A DNA stretch of 64,000 nt from Peribacillus sp044761985 (GTDB taxonomy: Bacteria > Bacillota > Bacilli > Bacillales > DSM-1321), in contig NZ_JBIWDK010000001.1 in assembly GCF_044761985.1 (NCBI RefSeq), forward strand, positions 434,001-498,000, given 5' to 3'. Below are positions 8,176 to 16,828 of this stretch, piece by piece. Within the stretch, counting starts at the first letter, position 1. Every line of letters begins with the position of its first letter. The notes beneath the pieces were generated by a model. It was given only the letters and a program-made list of their open reading frames with translations. It had not been told where the DNA came from and did not search any database. The position numbers were made by a program, and so were the translations under genes.

Positions 8176-8808
8176 TTGAGTGTACATTTACTTTTAAGTT
8201 ACTTCTTTTTAGGAATAACCCTTGCTGCCCCAATTGGCCCGGTAAATTCCGCTCGAATAGATAAAGGAATCAAGAATGGATTTTGGCATGCGTGGATTGT
8301 TGGGGCAGGATCCATGATAGCAGATGCCATTTTCATGATTTTAGTTTATATTGGCATGGTAAGGTTCTTAGAGATACCAGTCGTTCAAATTTTCCTTTGG
8401 CTCTTTGGTGGATTCATTCTCATTTATACGGGGGTCGAAAGCGTTGTACAGTCCAACAAAATAACCTTAAATCAATATAGAAATAGGGATTCCTTATTTT
8501 CCTGTTTTTTAACCGGGTTCATTATGTCGGTGACCAGTCCATTATCTATTTTGTTTTGGTTAGGGATATACGGGTCGATTTTAGCTAAAACCGCATCCAG
8601 TTATGGTACGTCGCAGGTATTCATTTATAGCGGGATGATATTTCTGGGCCTCACTTGCTGGGATTTTTTTGTAGCCTTATTGACGAATGGGTTTAGGAGA
8701 TTTTTAACAGAAAGAAGCTTAAGGGTCATATCCATCACTTCGGGTGCATCACTTTTAGGCTTTGGTGGTTATTTTGCTTATCAAGGCATTAAAGCCATCG
8801 TTTCATAA
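8176..8808 (+). CDS. LysE/RhtB-family amino acid exporter (copy 2)
   Basis: This 210-residue membrane protein has about six transmembrane segments and the family motif PIGPVNSARIDKGIKNG. An ATG at 8170 directly abuts the GGAGGG site, leaving no spacer. TTG 8176, two codons in, has 6 bases of spacing and is the better start. It shares roughly half of its residues with the divergent copy at 7333, so the two probably arose by an inverted local duplication and then diverged. No terminator is evident, and the permease gene starts about 105 bases later on the same strand, so cotranscription of export and import genes is possible. Confidence 0.85.
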   Translation: MSVHLLLSYFFLGITLAAPIGPVNSARIDKGIKNGFWHAWIVGAGSMIADAIFMILVYIGMVRFLEIPVVQIFLWLFGGFILIYTGVESVVQSNKITLNQYRNRDSLFSCFLTGFIMSVTSPLSILFWLGIYGSILAKTASSYGTSQVFIYSGMIFLGLTCWDFFVALLTNGFRRFLTERSLRVISITSGASLLGFGGYFAYQGIKAIVS

Positions 8809-8913
8809 GGTTCTAAATCTCTTTACCGCGTTTCTATTTCATTATGGAACTTCTTTCTAACATAATTCATTGTAGGTTTATTCATACTATGGATGATGGA
8901 AGGGGAAATTCTT

Positions 8914-10329
8914 ATGAAAACAGAAGCCAATTGCAGCTCAGCAAAAGGGAATGCCGCTAAAAACTCTGTTTCAAGTGAACAACAAGGTGACATGAAATGG
9001 TGGCAGCTATCCTTAGTCGGTGTCGGATGCACGATTGGGACAGGGTATTTTCTAGGTTCGACAATAGGAATTAAAACAACTGGGCCATCCATTGTGTTTT
9101 CCTTTGTATTGGCTGCGTTAGGTACATATATCGTATATAATCTACTTGCTAAAATGACAGCTGCAGACCCTCAAAAGGGTTCATTTTGTTATTATGCTAA
9201 TAAAGCATTCGGAAGATGGGCTGGCTTTAGCAGTGGCTGGAATTATTGGTCCTCTAATATTTTGATAATGGGTAGCCAGCTAACAGCACTTTCTCTCCTC
9301 TCTCAATTTTGGTTTCCAAAGGTGCCATTATGGCTATTTGCCTCTGGATTCGCGCTTGTTTCAATAGTGGTCGTTTTGCTGGGAACAAAGGGTTTTGACA
9401 GAGTTGAAAACATCCTTGCAGTTATCAAGACAGCGGCTATCTTCATGTTTATCATCATTGCCATATGTGCGGTAGTTGGTTGGTTTGGATTAGATGGTGG
9501 AAAGCCGCCTTCATTTCCGAATACGTACCATGAATTATTTCCAAAAAGGATGAAAGGTTTTTGGACATCGCTCATTTATGCTTTTTATGCATTTGGCGGC
9601 ATTGAAGTGATAGGGCTGATGGCAATGCAATTGAAAAAGAAAGAAGATGCGCAAAAGGCAGGAACCATCATGCTTTTAGTTCTGACCATCATCTATGTAA
9701 TATCTTTAGGATTAGCCGTGACAATGGTTTCGATGGAAGCATTCAGTGAAAAGGAAAGTCCCTTTGTAACAGCCATTGATAGTTATCATCTTACATTCTT
9801 TCCACATGTTTTTAATGGAGCCATCATCATAGCGGGCTTTTCAACGATGACCGCTTCATTATTTGGGGTAACCAATTTGTTGGTGACACTTGCGGATGAT
9901 GGAAATGCCCCTTCATTTTTCATGAAGAAGATAAAGAAGTTTAAAGACCTTCCGTTACCTTCTCTCGTTCTGGCAGCCATAGGGCTCCTGGGGTCCATTA
10001 TTACAGCTTTACTACTGCCAGGAAAGATTTATGAATACATTACAACATCAGCTGGTATCTTACTTTTGTATAATTGGGGTTTCATCATACTTTCTTCGCT
10101 TAAAATTCTCGAACATAAATTGTGGAGTAAAGTCATTGCTATTTTCGGGATTGTTTTAATACTTATAACAGTTAGTGGAACCCTTCTTGAAAAGGAGATA
10201 CGTCCTGGATTCTTCATCAGTTTATTATTCATCATAATCATCGGGCTTGCTACCATTTATATGAAGTTAAAGGTTTGGAATAAGGACAAGGCGATGACGG
10301 CGAGGGCCAAAAGATCGGAACTAGATTAA
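8914..10329 (+). CDS. APC-superfamily amino acid permease
   Basis: This 471-residue protein has about twelve transmembrane segments and a hydrophilic N terminus of some 25 residues. The family signature in the first helix is VGVGCTIGTGYFLGSTIG, and ALGTYIVYNLLAKM lies in the second helix. I chose ATG 8914 because AAGGGG at 8899-8904 gives 9-base spacing; the ATG at 8893 has no binding site. Such carriers import amino acids with protons. The specificity is unknown. It follows a LysE-type exporter gene on the same strand and ends at a strong terminator. Confidence 0.88.
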   Translation: MKTEANCSSAKGNAAKNSVSSEQQGDMKWWQLSLVGVGCTIGTGYFLGSTIGIKTTGPSIVFSFVLAALGTYIVYNLLAKMTAADPQKGSFCYYANKAFGRWAGFSSGWNYWSSNILIMGSQLTALSLLSQFWFPKVPLWLFASGFALVSIVVVLLGTKGFDRVENILAVIKTAAIFMFIIIAICAVVGWFGLDGGKPPSFPNTYHELFPKRMKGFWTSLIYAFYAFGGIEVIGLMAMQLKKKEDAQKAGTIMLLVLTIIYVISLGLAVTMVSMEAFSEKESPFVTAIDSYHLTFFPHVFNGAIIIAGFSTMTASLFGVTNLLVTLADDGNAPSFFMKKIKKFKDLPLPSLVLAAIGLLGSIITALLLPGKIYEYITTSAGILLLYNWGFIILSSLKILEHKLWSKVIAIFGIVLILITVSGTLLEKEIRPGFFISLLFIIIIGLATIYMKLKVWNKDKAMTARAKRSELD

Positions 10330-10368
10330 AAAATGGAACCCGACTTATCGTGTCGGGTTCCATTTTTT
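10328..10368. terminator. Strong terminator of the permease gene
   Basis: The 14-bp perfect stem AAATGGAACCCGAC (10331-10344) / GTCGGGTTCCATTT (10352-10365) is flanked by A and T runs, so it can also serve the leftward gene that ends at 10390. Confidence 0.92.
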
Positions 10369-10389
10369 GTTTAGATTTTGTTAACGGAT

Positions 10390-10833
10390 TTAACTATGGG
10401 AGGAGTTGTTCTTTCTTTGTTCTTCTTCGGCCAGAAACTCAATGAAAACATTCATCGCTAAAAAAGGGTGCTCATTCACTTTTTGATAATAATTATTTTT
10501 CCTTGCATCCGTTAGATAGGTACTTTTTTTCATTCTCTCAAGGACAAACTTTTGGCTCATTTTCACTATTTCTTTTTGGTTGTGTTTATTTTCTTTCATT
10601 AAAGCAAATCCTATTGCACCTATTAGTGCATAAATACATAGTGCTATTTTAGAAATAGGATAAGAATCATTCATAAACAAGAGGAAAAAAAGGTTTATGA
10701 CGGAAAATCCTATCATTACGGTGGAGAAGAAACCATACTTCATATTTTTCTTCAATAAGGGATTTAATTTCATTTGGATTTTCTTCAATTCACTTTGCAT
10801 AGAGTGTGGAATATTCTTGACCTTTATATTCAT
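10390..10833 (-). CDS. Small membrane protein, DUF5392/YwnF-like
   Basis: In this 147-residue protein an N-terminal charged region (1-30) precedes two hydrophobic segments (about 33-55, MKYGFFSTVMIGFSVINLFFLLF, and 60-78, ISKIALCIYALIGAIGFALM). A cytoplasmic tail with FLAEEEQRKNNSSHS follows. The start ATG 10833 has a strong AAAGGAGG site 6-7 bases upstream. It resembles the YwnF group of Bacillus membrane proteins, which have no known function; that link is from memory and tentative. It stands alone, convergent with the permease and sharing the terminator between them. Confidence 0.65.
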   Translation of the reverse strand: MNIKVKNIPHSMQSELKKIQMKLNPLLKKNMKYGFFSTVMIGFSVINLFFLLFMNDSYPISKIALCIYALIGAIGFALMKENKHNQKEIVKMSQKFVLERMKKSTYLTDARKNNYYQKVNEHPFLAMNVFIEFLAEEEQRKNNSSHS

Positions 10834-11225
10834 CGTATCCTCCTTTAGTAATCGCTGCTGCTAGTTTTTCCTTCTATATAAAAAGATCATCCATTAATAT
10901 AATCATTTTAAAAAATCTTTCATAGTAATTCGTGATTACATACATTCTAACGTGTAAAAAATTATTTGTCATTTATTATACGTTAAAGGGGGGACACGAG
11001 AAATGGCTAGTAAGAGTGAGAAAGAGTAGAAGAATCTTAGGGATTGGAAAATGGGGGATTATACATGAAAATCTTTAATAATTTAGTAATCACGTATTTT
11101 TTTGTCATAAATACATGACTTTTGTTCTGTTTTATCAAGGTTCGGCTAATTAAAATCGAGTTTTCGACTAAATCCAGCTATAATGAGTAAGCTAGAAGGA
11201 TTTATAAGGTTAAGGAGGAAATAGA
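10834..11225. other. 392-base intergenic region with two tiny reading frames
   Basis: No recognisable gene is present. Two very short frames have good ribosome binding sites on the plus strand. One is ATG 11003-11029 (8 codons after AAAGGGGGG). The other is ATG 11065-11118 (17 codons, MKIFNNLVITYFFVINT, after GGGGGA). A 9-bp inverted pair CGTGATTAC (10931-10939) / GTAATCACG (11084-11092) brackets them. A TATAAT box at 11179-11184 probably starts the transcript of the next gene. The short frames may be chance. Confidence 0.35.
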
Positions 11226-11606
11226 ATGATGTCATGGACGTTAGCCATTTTGTTTGGTGTGGCAGTTTTACTCTTCATTTTTTCGTTTATAAAGACGGAT
11301 TCGATGAAAGTAGAACAGCAAATTGAACAGGTTACAAGTACCTTTGGAGACGAAGTAAGCCAATTACAAATGCAAATAAGAAGTCTTGAGATAGATGCTG
11401 AAATAATGGCACAAGAAGCAGGTTTACTGTCTGGACCCCCTGAGAAGTGGATTTTGTTGCACGATGTACTAGATTTATATAAACGTGGATATTCAATCGA
11501 TAGCATAGCAGCAAAAAAAGAACGATCTATTGAAGACATAGAAAACCTACTTGCTCCTTACATAAAAGCAAAGAACGAAAGGAGAAAAGTTGTCAATGAC
11601 ATCTAA
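11226..11606 (+). CDS. Membrane-anchored coiled-coil protein, SwrB-like architecture
   Basis: This 126-residue protein has one N-terminal transmembrane segment (3-21, SWTLAILFGVAVLLFIFSF) and a coiled coil (about 27-60, VEQQIEQVTSTFGDEVSQLQ). A C-terminal helix-turn-helix-like stretch follows (LYKRGYSIDSIAAKKERS, about 86-103). This order (membrane anchor, coiled coil, small HTH-like end) is that of the SwrB/DUF6115 proteins next to Bacillus flagellar genes, but no flagellar genes are here, so I do not assign that function. The start ATG 11226 follows AAGGAGG by 7 bases. It overlaps the next gene, so the two form an operon. Confidence 0.6.
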   Translation: MMSWTLAILFGVAVLLFIFSFIKTDSMKVEQQIEQVTSTFGDEVSQLQMQIRSLEIDAEIMAQEAGLLSGPPEKWILLHDVLDLYKRGYSIDSIAAKKERSIEDIENLLAPYIKAKNERRKVVNDI

Positions 11607-12054
11607 ATCGATGCGCAGCTTTGCCGGTGGCATTCTTGTTGCAGCAGGTATATGCGGAGCAGTATATTTCTTCGATTCTGAAGAAACGGCTAGCACAAAA
11701 ACAGTAGAAAAATTATCTGATGATGAGATGAAAAACAAGTTAACTTCTGAAGGGTATGTCATTCATACCGAAAAAGAATATCAAGAGCAACTTGATGAAT
11801 TGAAAGCCAACCAGGAGGTAGCTGAAAAAGGGACGAGCGAAAAGATTATTTATCGGACGGTCCTGAAAGTTACCAAAGGCATGACCAGCATTGATGTTGG
11901 TAAACATCTTAAACGGTCGAAAATCATCCTGAATGCCCAAGATTTCTTTAATGAAGTCGAAAAGAAGGGCAAGGCGAACAATTTACGTCCGGGTTCTTAT
12001 GTGATAGATAGTGAAATGGAGACTGAGGAAATAATCTCTATTATCTTTAAGTAA
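11590..12054 (+). CDS. Membrane-anchored YceG/MltG-like small protein
   Basis: In this 154-residue protein a transmembrane segment (about 12-28, FAGGILVAAGICGAVYFF) is followed by a coiled-coil linker and a C-terminal domain (about 85-154). That domain reads VTKGMTSIDVGKHLKRSKII...NLRPGSYVIDSEM, resembling the LysM-like part of MltG/YceG transglycosylases. The catalytic MltG domain itself is missing (the family is normally over 330 residues), so it is not an active lytic enzyme. The start may be TTG 11590 or ATG 11596; AAAGGAG at 11578-11584 gives 5 or 11 bases. It overlaps the preceding coiled-coil gene. The pair probably act together at the cell envelope. Confidence 0.6.
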   Translation: MSMTSKSMRSFAGGILVAAGICGAVYFFDSEETASTKTVEKLSDDEMKNKLTSEGYVIHTEKEYQEQLDELKANQEVAEKGTSEKIIYRTVLKVTKGMTSIDVGKHLKRSKIILNAQDFFNEVEKKGKANNLRPGSYVIDSEMETEEIISIIFK

Positions 12055-12083
12055 GCATATTAATGAAGCAACTCATATGAAAA

Positions 12084-12113
12084 GCCGACTATCAAATGGA
12101 TAGTCGGCCTTTT
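12084..12113 (+). terminator. Terminator after the SwrB-like/MltG-like pair
   Basis: The perfect 10-bp stem GCCGACTATC (12084-12093) / GATAGTCGGC (12099-12108) is followed by CTTTT. Confidence 0.8.
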
Positions 12114-12287
12114 ATGTCGTCTACAAACGCCATATCATTTTCGAACTGACTACCTGACTGCAGCAGGATAGTTCAATGTTTTCAAATGGGGACCTGGGAC
12201 AAAAGCGACCCCCTATCTTTCCGATTTTCATAATTAAGGTATAATATAAGTGTGAAAGTATTTTGTAACGGATTAGGTGAAGAGAAT

Positions 12288-14459
12288 ATGAAGCTGATCA
12301 TTGCCGAGAAACCTGATCAAGGTTCAACATTGGCAGCTCAATTTAAATCGAAGAAACAGCAAGGATATATAGAAATCATGCCAAACGAGCTTTTCCCCGA
12401 TGGCGCTTATGTAACGTGGGCAGTCGGTCATTTATGTCAACTAGTATCACCGGAAACCTATCATTCTAACTGGAAAAAATGGTCGATTGATACCCTGCCG
12501 ATGATACCGGAAAAATTTCAATACGAAGTGACCCGCCAAAAGGCCAAACAGTTCAATGTGGTCAAGACTTTGCTGAGTAAACCGAATGTTGATGAAATCA
12601 TTCATGCTGGGGATGCTGGTCGCGAAGGGGAATTGATTGTACGTAATATCATTTCACTATGTCATGTCAAAAAGCCGATGAAACGTTTGTGGATTTCCTC
12701 ACTGACTCCAAAGGCCATATATGAAGGGTTTCAAAATCTAATCAGTGAAGAGAAAACCAGGCCACTTTATCATGAAGCGTATACGCGTGCTTGTGCGGAT
12801 TGGGTAGTAGGCATGAATGCATCAAGGGTATATAGCATTCTCTTGAAAAAAAAGGGTGTATCGGATGTATTTTCAGCAGGTCGCGTTCAGACCCCAACCC
12901 TTGCTTTGATAGTCAAAAGGGAATTGGAAATCGAACGGTTCAAATCAGAACCGTTTTGGGAAGTATTTGCAGACTTCAAGATGGATGGAAAGAAGTATCA
13001 GGGAAAATGGCAACAAAATAATGATTCGAGAATCCAGACTAAAGAGATGGCAGAGAAAATAGCTGCATTTTGTAAGGGAAAAGAAGCTGAAATTGCCGAT
13101 ATGACAACGGAAAGAAAAGAGTTTCAGCCTCCGCTCTTATTTAATCTGTCGTCATTGCAAGCAACTGTGAATAAGCTCTATAAGTACTCACCTAAAAAAA
13201 CCCTGGATATCGTTCAAAGTTTATACCAAAAAGGAATTGTATCCTATCCACGGTCGGATTCCAACTATGTCACTAAAGGCGAAGCTGAAACATTTCCGGA
13301 CATTATGCAAAAATTAAGTGGATTTTCAGAATATCAACCCTTTTTCCCGTTACCTATCTCCAGTATCAGCGACAATAAACGATTTGTTAACGAAAAAAAA
13401 GTTACGGATCACTATGCCATCATTCCGACAGAACAGGTTGTAGATCCAAAACGACTTTCCGGTGAGGAACGTAATATATATGATTTAGTGGTACGAAGAC
13501 TGATTGCGGCACATTATGAAAAAGCCATTTTTGATTACACGACGATCAAGACAAAGGTCGAGAAGAGGGCCGAGTTCATTTCAAAGGGTAAACAACAGAT
13601 TCAAGAAGGGTGGCGTAAGGTCATTTTTCAAGATGAGAAAGATGATGATGTTCTTTTACCCCTCCTTAAACAAGGCGATTCTGGGCTAGTGTCCAAGGTA
13701 AAAGTGAAAGAAGGAAAAACCCAGCCACCGAAGCGTTATACAGAGGGTCAGCTAATAACCTTGATGAAAACGGCGGGAAAGCATCTGGAAAATGAAGAGC
13801 TTGAAAAGGTCCTGATGAAAACAGAAGGCTTAGGAACCGAAGCGACACGTGCGGGGATCATTACCATGCTGAAAGATCGAAAATATATTGATGTTAAGAA
13901 AAACCAGGTATTTGCAACCGATAAAGGGAAGGTTCTCATTACAGCAATTGGCGAGAAAATCCTTGCTTCTCCAGAAATGACGGCTAAATGGGAGCAGCGC
14001 CTAAGGGAAATCGGGGAAGGTAAGGCTTCCGCGGGTGCTTTCATGGAAGCCGTTAAAAAGATGTCCACAAAGATTATTAGCGATGCCGTTGAGTCTTGTG
14101 AAACCTGGGACTTTCAAGGTTTAGATATCGATTCGATTCAAAGACCGGGTTTTAAGAAAAAAAGTGTGACATCAGTAGGAAGTTGCAAGAAATGTGGTGC
14201 TAAAGTTGTCGATAAAGGGGAATTCTATGGATGTGCAAGTTATCAGAAAACCAAATGTAACTTTACCGTCTCAAAAAAAATCCTTAATAAAAAAATCAGT
14301 CAGGTCAATGTTAAAAAGCTTTTATCCCATGGAGAAACCGATGTGATCAGTGGTTTCAAAAAAGGGGACAAGACGTTTGATGCTGCTTTAATTTGGTCTG
14401 ATACCGAGAAGAAGGTAATTTTTAAATTTATATCGGATCAACCAGTTAAGCAAAATTAA
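12288..14459 (+). CDS. topB: DNA topoisomerase III (type IA)
   Basis: This 723-residue enzyme decatenates and relaxes negatively supercoiled DNA. ATG 12288 begins MKLIIAEKPDQGSTLA, the TOPRIM start; the frame from 12252 adds 12 residues without family support. The TOPRIM domain has HAGDAGREGELIVRN. The transesterification Tyr is in GIVSYPRSDSNYV. A C-terminal zinc-ribbon-like part (CKKCGAKVVDKGEFYGCASY) and a short added domain follow, as in firmicute TopB. The length is close to B. subtilis TopB. TATAAT at 12240-12245 is a likely -10 box. It is monocistronic with its own terminator. Confidence 0.96.
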   Translation: MKLIIAEKPDQGSTLAAQFKSKKQQGYIEIMPNELFPDGAYVTWAVGHLCQLVSPETYHSNWKKWSIDTLPMIPEKFQYEVTRQKAKQFNVVKTLLSKPNVDEIIHAGDAGREGELIVRNIISLCHVKKPMKRLWISSLTPKAIYEGFQNLISEEKTRPLYHEAYTRACADWVVGMNASRVYSILLKKKGVSDVFSAGRVQTPTLALIVKRELEIERFKSEPFWEVFADFKMDGKKYQGKWQQNNDSRIQTKEMAEKIAAFCKGKEAEIADMTTERKEFQPPLLFNLSSLQATVNKLYKYSPKKTLDIVQSLYQKGIVSYPRSDSNYVTKGEAETFPDIMQKLSGFSEYQPFFPLPISSISDNKRFVNEKKVTDHYAIIPTEQVVDPKRLSGEERNIYDLVVRRLIAAHYEKAIFDYTTIKTKVEKRAEFISKGKQQIQEGWRKVIFQDEKDDDVLLPLLKQGDSGLVSKVKVKEGKTQPPKRYTEGQLITLMKTAGKHLENEELEKVLMKTEGLGTEATRAGIITMLKDRKYIDVKKNQVFATDKGKVLITAIGEKILASPEMTAKWEQRLREIGEGKASAGAFMEAVKKMSTKIISDAVESCETWDFQGLDIDSIQRPGFKKKSVTSVGSCKKCGAKVVDKGEFYGCASYQKTKCNFTVSKKILNKKISQVNVKKLLSHGETDVISGFKKGDKTFDAALIWSDTEKKVIFKFISDQPVKQN

Positions 14460-14473
14460 GCGTTTCTACCATG

Positions 14474-14509
14474 CCCTGAGACGATATAATCTTGTTTCAG
14501 GGTCGTTTT
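14474..14509 (+). terminator. Terminator of topB
   Basis: The stem CCCTGAGAC (14474-14482) / GTTTCAGGG (14494-14502), with one G-U pair, is followed by TCGTTTTT. Confidence 0.8.
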
Positions 14510-14553
14510 TATAGTAAGATTTTTAGATATGCGTTTGAATGGGAGGATTCCTG

Positions 14554-14982
14554 ATGCCTACACCGAGCATGGAGGATTACATAGAACAGATATATTTACT
14601 TATAGAAGAAAAAGGATATGCAAGGGTTTCGGATATTGCTGAAAACCTTTCTGTACATCCTTCTTCAGTGACGAAGATGGTACAAAAGTTAGACCACGAA
14701 AAGTATTTAATCTATGAGAAGTATCGTGGTTTGGTTTTGACAGCAAATGGTAAAAAAGTGGGTAAACGACTTGTTTACCGTCATGAATTATTGGAGCAGA
14801 TGCTACGATTGATAGGGGTCAAGGAAGAAAATATCTACCATGATGTTGAAGGAATCGAGCATCACCTGAGCTGGAATGCGATAGACCGAATTGGTGACCT
14901 TGTAGAATTCTTTGAGGAATCACCTAGCCGGGTTGAGGATTTAAGAAATATACAAAAGAAAAATGAAGAAAATGCAAAATAA
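14554..14982 (+). CDS. mntR: MntR, manganese-dependent DtxR-family regulator
   Basis: This 142-residue protein is exactly the length of B. subtilis MntR. ATG 14554 follows GGAGG (14542-14546). The winged helix is in residues 1-70 (VSDIAENLSVHPSSVTKMVQKL). All six manganese-site residues of the family are present: Asp8, Glu11, His77, Glu99, Glu102 and His103. It senses intracellular Mn(II) and represses importer genes such as mntH and mntABCD and activates efflux genes. None of those is in this window, although a TerC-type gene linked elsewhere to manganese lies at 30248. It is monocistronic. Confidence 0.96.
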   Translation: MPTPSMEDYIEQIYLLIEEKGYARVSDIAENLSVHPSSVTKMVQKLDHEKYLIYEKYRGLVLTANGKKVGKRLVYRHELLEQMLRLIGVKEENIYHDVEGIEHHLSWNAIDRIGDLVEFFEESPSRVEDLRNIQKKNEENAK

Positions 14983-15008
14983 GCTGCCATGGGCAGTTTT
15001 TTTTTGCT
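14983..15008 (+). terminator. Terminator of mntR
   Basis: A short stem CTGCC (14984-14988) / GGCAG (14992-14996) is followed by a run of nine T. Confidence 0.65.
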
Positions 15009-15191
15009 CTAAAACCATCATTCGTTTCTTAAATAAGTAACCACATGACGGGGAAAAGAGGATTTTTAGTCTTAAAACAGAATAGCTATTATAAAGGGGA
15101 TATTTTGAAATACCATAAAATATATCCATTTAAATCATGAAAAAGTGCGATCAGTAAATCTGAAAAACTATGTGAAATGGGGGAATAACAT

Positions 15192-15887
15192 TTGAATTTA
15201 AAAACTTGGCATAAAGAAGCAGAAAAGAAATGGGATGTTTTTGCCCCTAGATGGGCGAAGAATTCACAGGAAATGTGGGAGACCGGTAGTCGTAAAAAGA
15301 TCATTCCTTTCTTTTCTGAGTATGTGGAGGCGGCATCGAAGGTTGTGGATATAGGTTGCGGAGACGGGGTCGGTTCTTCAAAACTCGCCCAAGCCGGTTA
15401 CATTGTTACAGGTGTGGACCTTTCAAACGTCATGGTTGAATTGGCTAAGGAAAATGCCGACCAACAACCCGGCCTTTCTTTTACTCAAGGAGATTTTTAC
15501 AGTCTCCCATTTAAGGATGATGAAATGGATGCCGCTTTGGTGATCAATTCACTTGAATATACTGGTGAGCCACTGACGGTGATGAAGGAAATACATCGAA
15601 TTATAAAGCCCGGGGGATATGTATGTTTTGGAATACTAGGACCTACGGCGGAGCCTCGTAAAAAATTTAGTTACCAACGGTTATTTGGTGAAGATGTGAT
15701 CATGAATACGATGCAGGCCTGGGAGTTTGAAAAGCTTGCACTATCTACTGGTTGGAAGCTAGTCGCTGAGACTGGTGTTGAAAAAAGAGGGGTGGACTAC
15801 TCCAAGCTAGGTCACTTTTCAAAAGAATTGAAACAATCCGTTTCATTTATGTGGCTCTTCCTCTTTCAAAAAGAAGGTATTCAATGA
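15192..15887 (+). CDS. Class I SAM-dependent methyltransferase
   Basis: This 231-residue protein starts at TTG 15192 after ATGGGGG. The SAM-binding motif I is VVDIGCGDGVGSSKLAQAG (about 51-69), followed by VTGVDLS and the acidic GDFYSLPFKDDEMDAALVINSLEY. That is the Methyltransf_11/UbiE-like pattern acting on small molecules. The substrate is unknown. Its stop codon overlaps the start of the AIM24-type gene by four bases (ATGA), so the two are translationally coupled and probably functionally linked. No close B. subtilis equivalent comes to mind. Confidence 0.8.
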   Translation: MNLKTWHKEAEKKWDVFAPRWAKNSQEMWETGSRKKIIPFFSEYVEAASKVVDIGCGDGVGSSKLAQAGYIVTGVDLSNVMVELAKENADQQPGLSFTQGDFYSLPFKDDEMDAALVINSLEYTGEPLTVMKEIHRIIKPGGYVCFGILGPTAEPRKKFSYQRLFGEDVIMNTMQAWEFEKLALSTGWKLVAETGVEKRGVDYSKLGHFSKELKQSVSFMWLFLFQKEGIQ

Positions 15888-16582
15888 TGGAAAAATATCA
15901 TATCAATCAATTTGTCGAAAAAACGAAACAGCAGGATAAGGGCCAGGGATTATTTGAACTGGAGACGGAACGAATTCTTGAAATCAATCTCGAACAACAA
16001 ATCTGGGCCAAAATGGGGACGATGATTTCATACCGGGGCAGTATTAAGTTCGAACGAGAAGGCATGCTGGAGCATGGGATTGGAAAATTATTTAAGAAAG
16101 CCTTTACTGGTGAAGGTACCTCTTTAATGAAAGCGACAGGGAAAGGGAAGCTATATGTGGCCGACCAAGGAAAGAAGATTTCGATTATACAATTGAATGG
16201 AGAGGCCATTTGTATAAACGGCAATGATTTACTTGCCTTTGAATCAAGTGTGAAATGGGACATTAAAATGATGAGACGCATTGCCGGATTGTTGGCTGGT
16301 GGATTGTTCAATGTCAGGCTTGAAGGAAATGGGATGGTTGCGTTCACATCACACAACGAACCCCTCACTTTACTTGTTGAAAAGGGAAAGCCAGTCTATA
16401 CAGATCCAAATGCGACCGTCGCCTGGTCAGGGAACTTACAGCCAGACTTCGTAACGGATGTATCCTTGAAATCATTTTTTGGGAGAGGAAGCGGAGAGTC
16501 AGTTCAGATGAAATTCGAAGGACAGGGGTTTATTGTTGTCCAGCCCTATGAAGAAGTATATTTTGGCGATAAAGAGTCTTAA
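15884..16582 (+). CDS. AIM24-family protein
   Basis: This is a 232-residue protein. ATG 15884 overlaps the previous stop (ATGA) and follows AGAAGGT, while the longer frame from 15851 is unsupported. The AIM24 family (TIM-barrel-unrelated, beta-rich 'mitochondrial biogenesis' domain) shows repeated glycine turns such as GIGKLFKKAFTGEG, KATGKGKLYVADQG and VKMFEGQG-like ends (here MKFEGQGFIVVQPYEEV). No signal peptide or transmembrane segment is seen. The bacterial function is unknown. It is the second gene of a two-gene operon with the methyltransferase. Confidence 0.78.
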   Translation: MMEKYHINQFVEKTKQQDKGQGLFELETERILEINLEQQIWAKMGTMISYRGSIKFEREGMLEHGIGKLFKKAFTGEGTSLMKATGKGKLYVADQGKKISIIQLNGEAICINGNDLLAFESSVKWDIKMMRRIAGLLAGGLFNVRLEGNGMVAFTSHNEPLTLLVEKGKPVYTDPNATVAWSGNLQPDFVTDVSLKSFFGRGSGESVQMKFEGQGFIVVQPYEEVYFGDKES

Positions 16583-16725
16583 AAAGTAAAATTGGATTCC
16601 TTTTTTTATGATAATAGAAGAGTAGTAAATGAATGATTTGAGAATGAAGAAAAAGGATGAGTAGATACACGTTTGCATTTAACAGACATAGGTATTCAAT
16701 ATCATTTCATTCTAGTGCGAAATAA

Positions 16726-16755
16726 AAAAATCCTGAGTTTCTCATCAGGATTTTT
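16726..16755. terminator. Bidirectional terminator between AIM24-type gene and metA
   Basis: The perfect 11-bp stem AAAAATCCTGA (16726-16736) / TCAGGATTTTT (16745-16755) works on both strands. A second, weaker element, AAAAAGGG (16785-16792) / CCCTTTTT (16810-16817), lies closer to the metA stop. Confidence 0.8.
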
Positions 16756-16828
16756 CATTAGACAGATGTGTGGCAGGTTCCCCCAAAAAGGGCAATCAAC
16801 GGACAAAGACCCTTTTTTTCTTTCGCTT

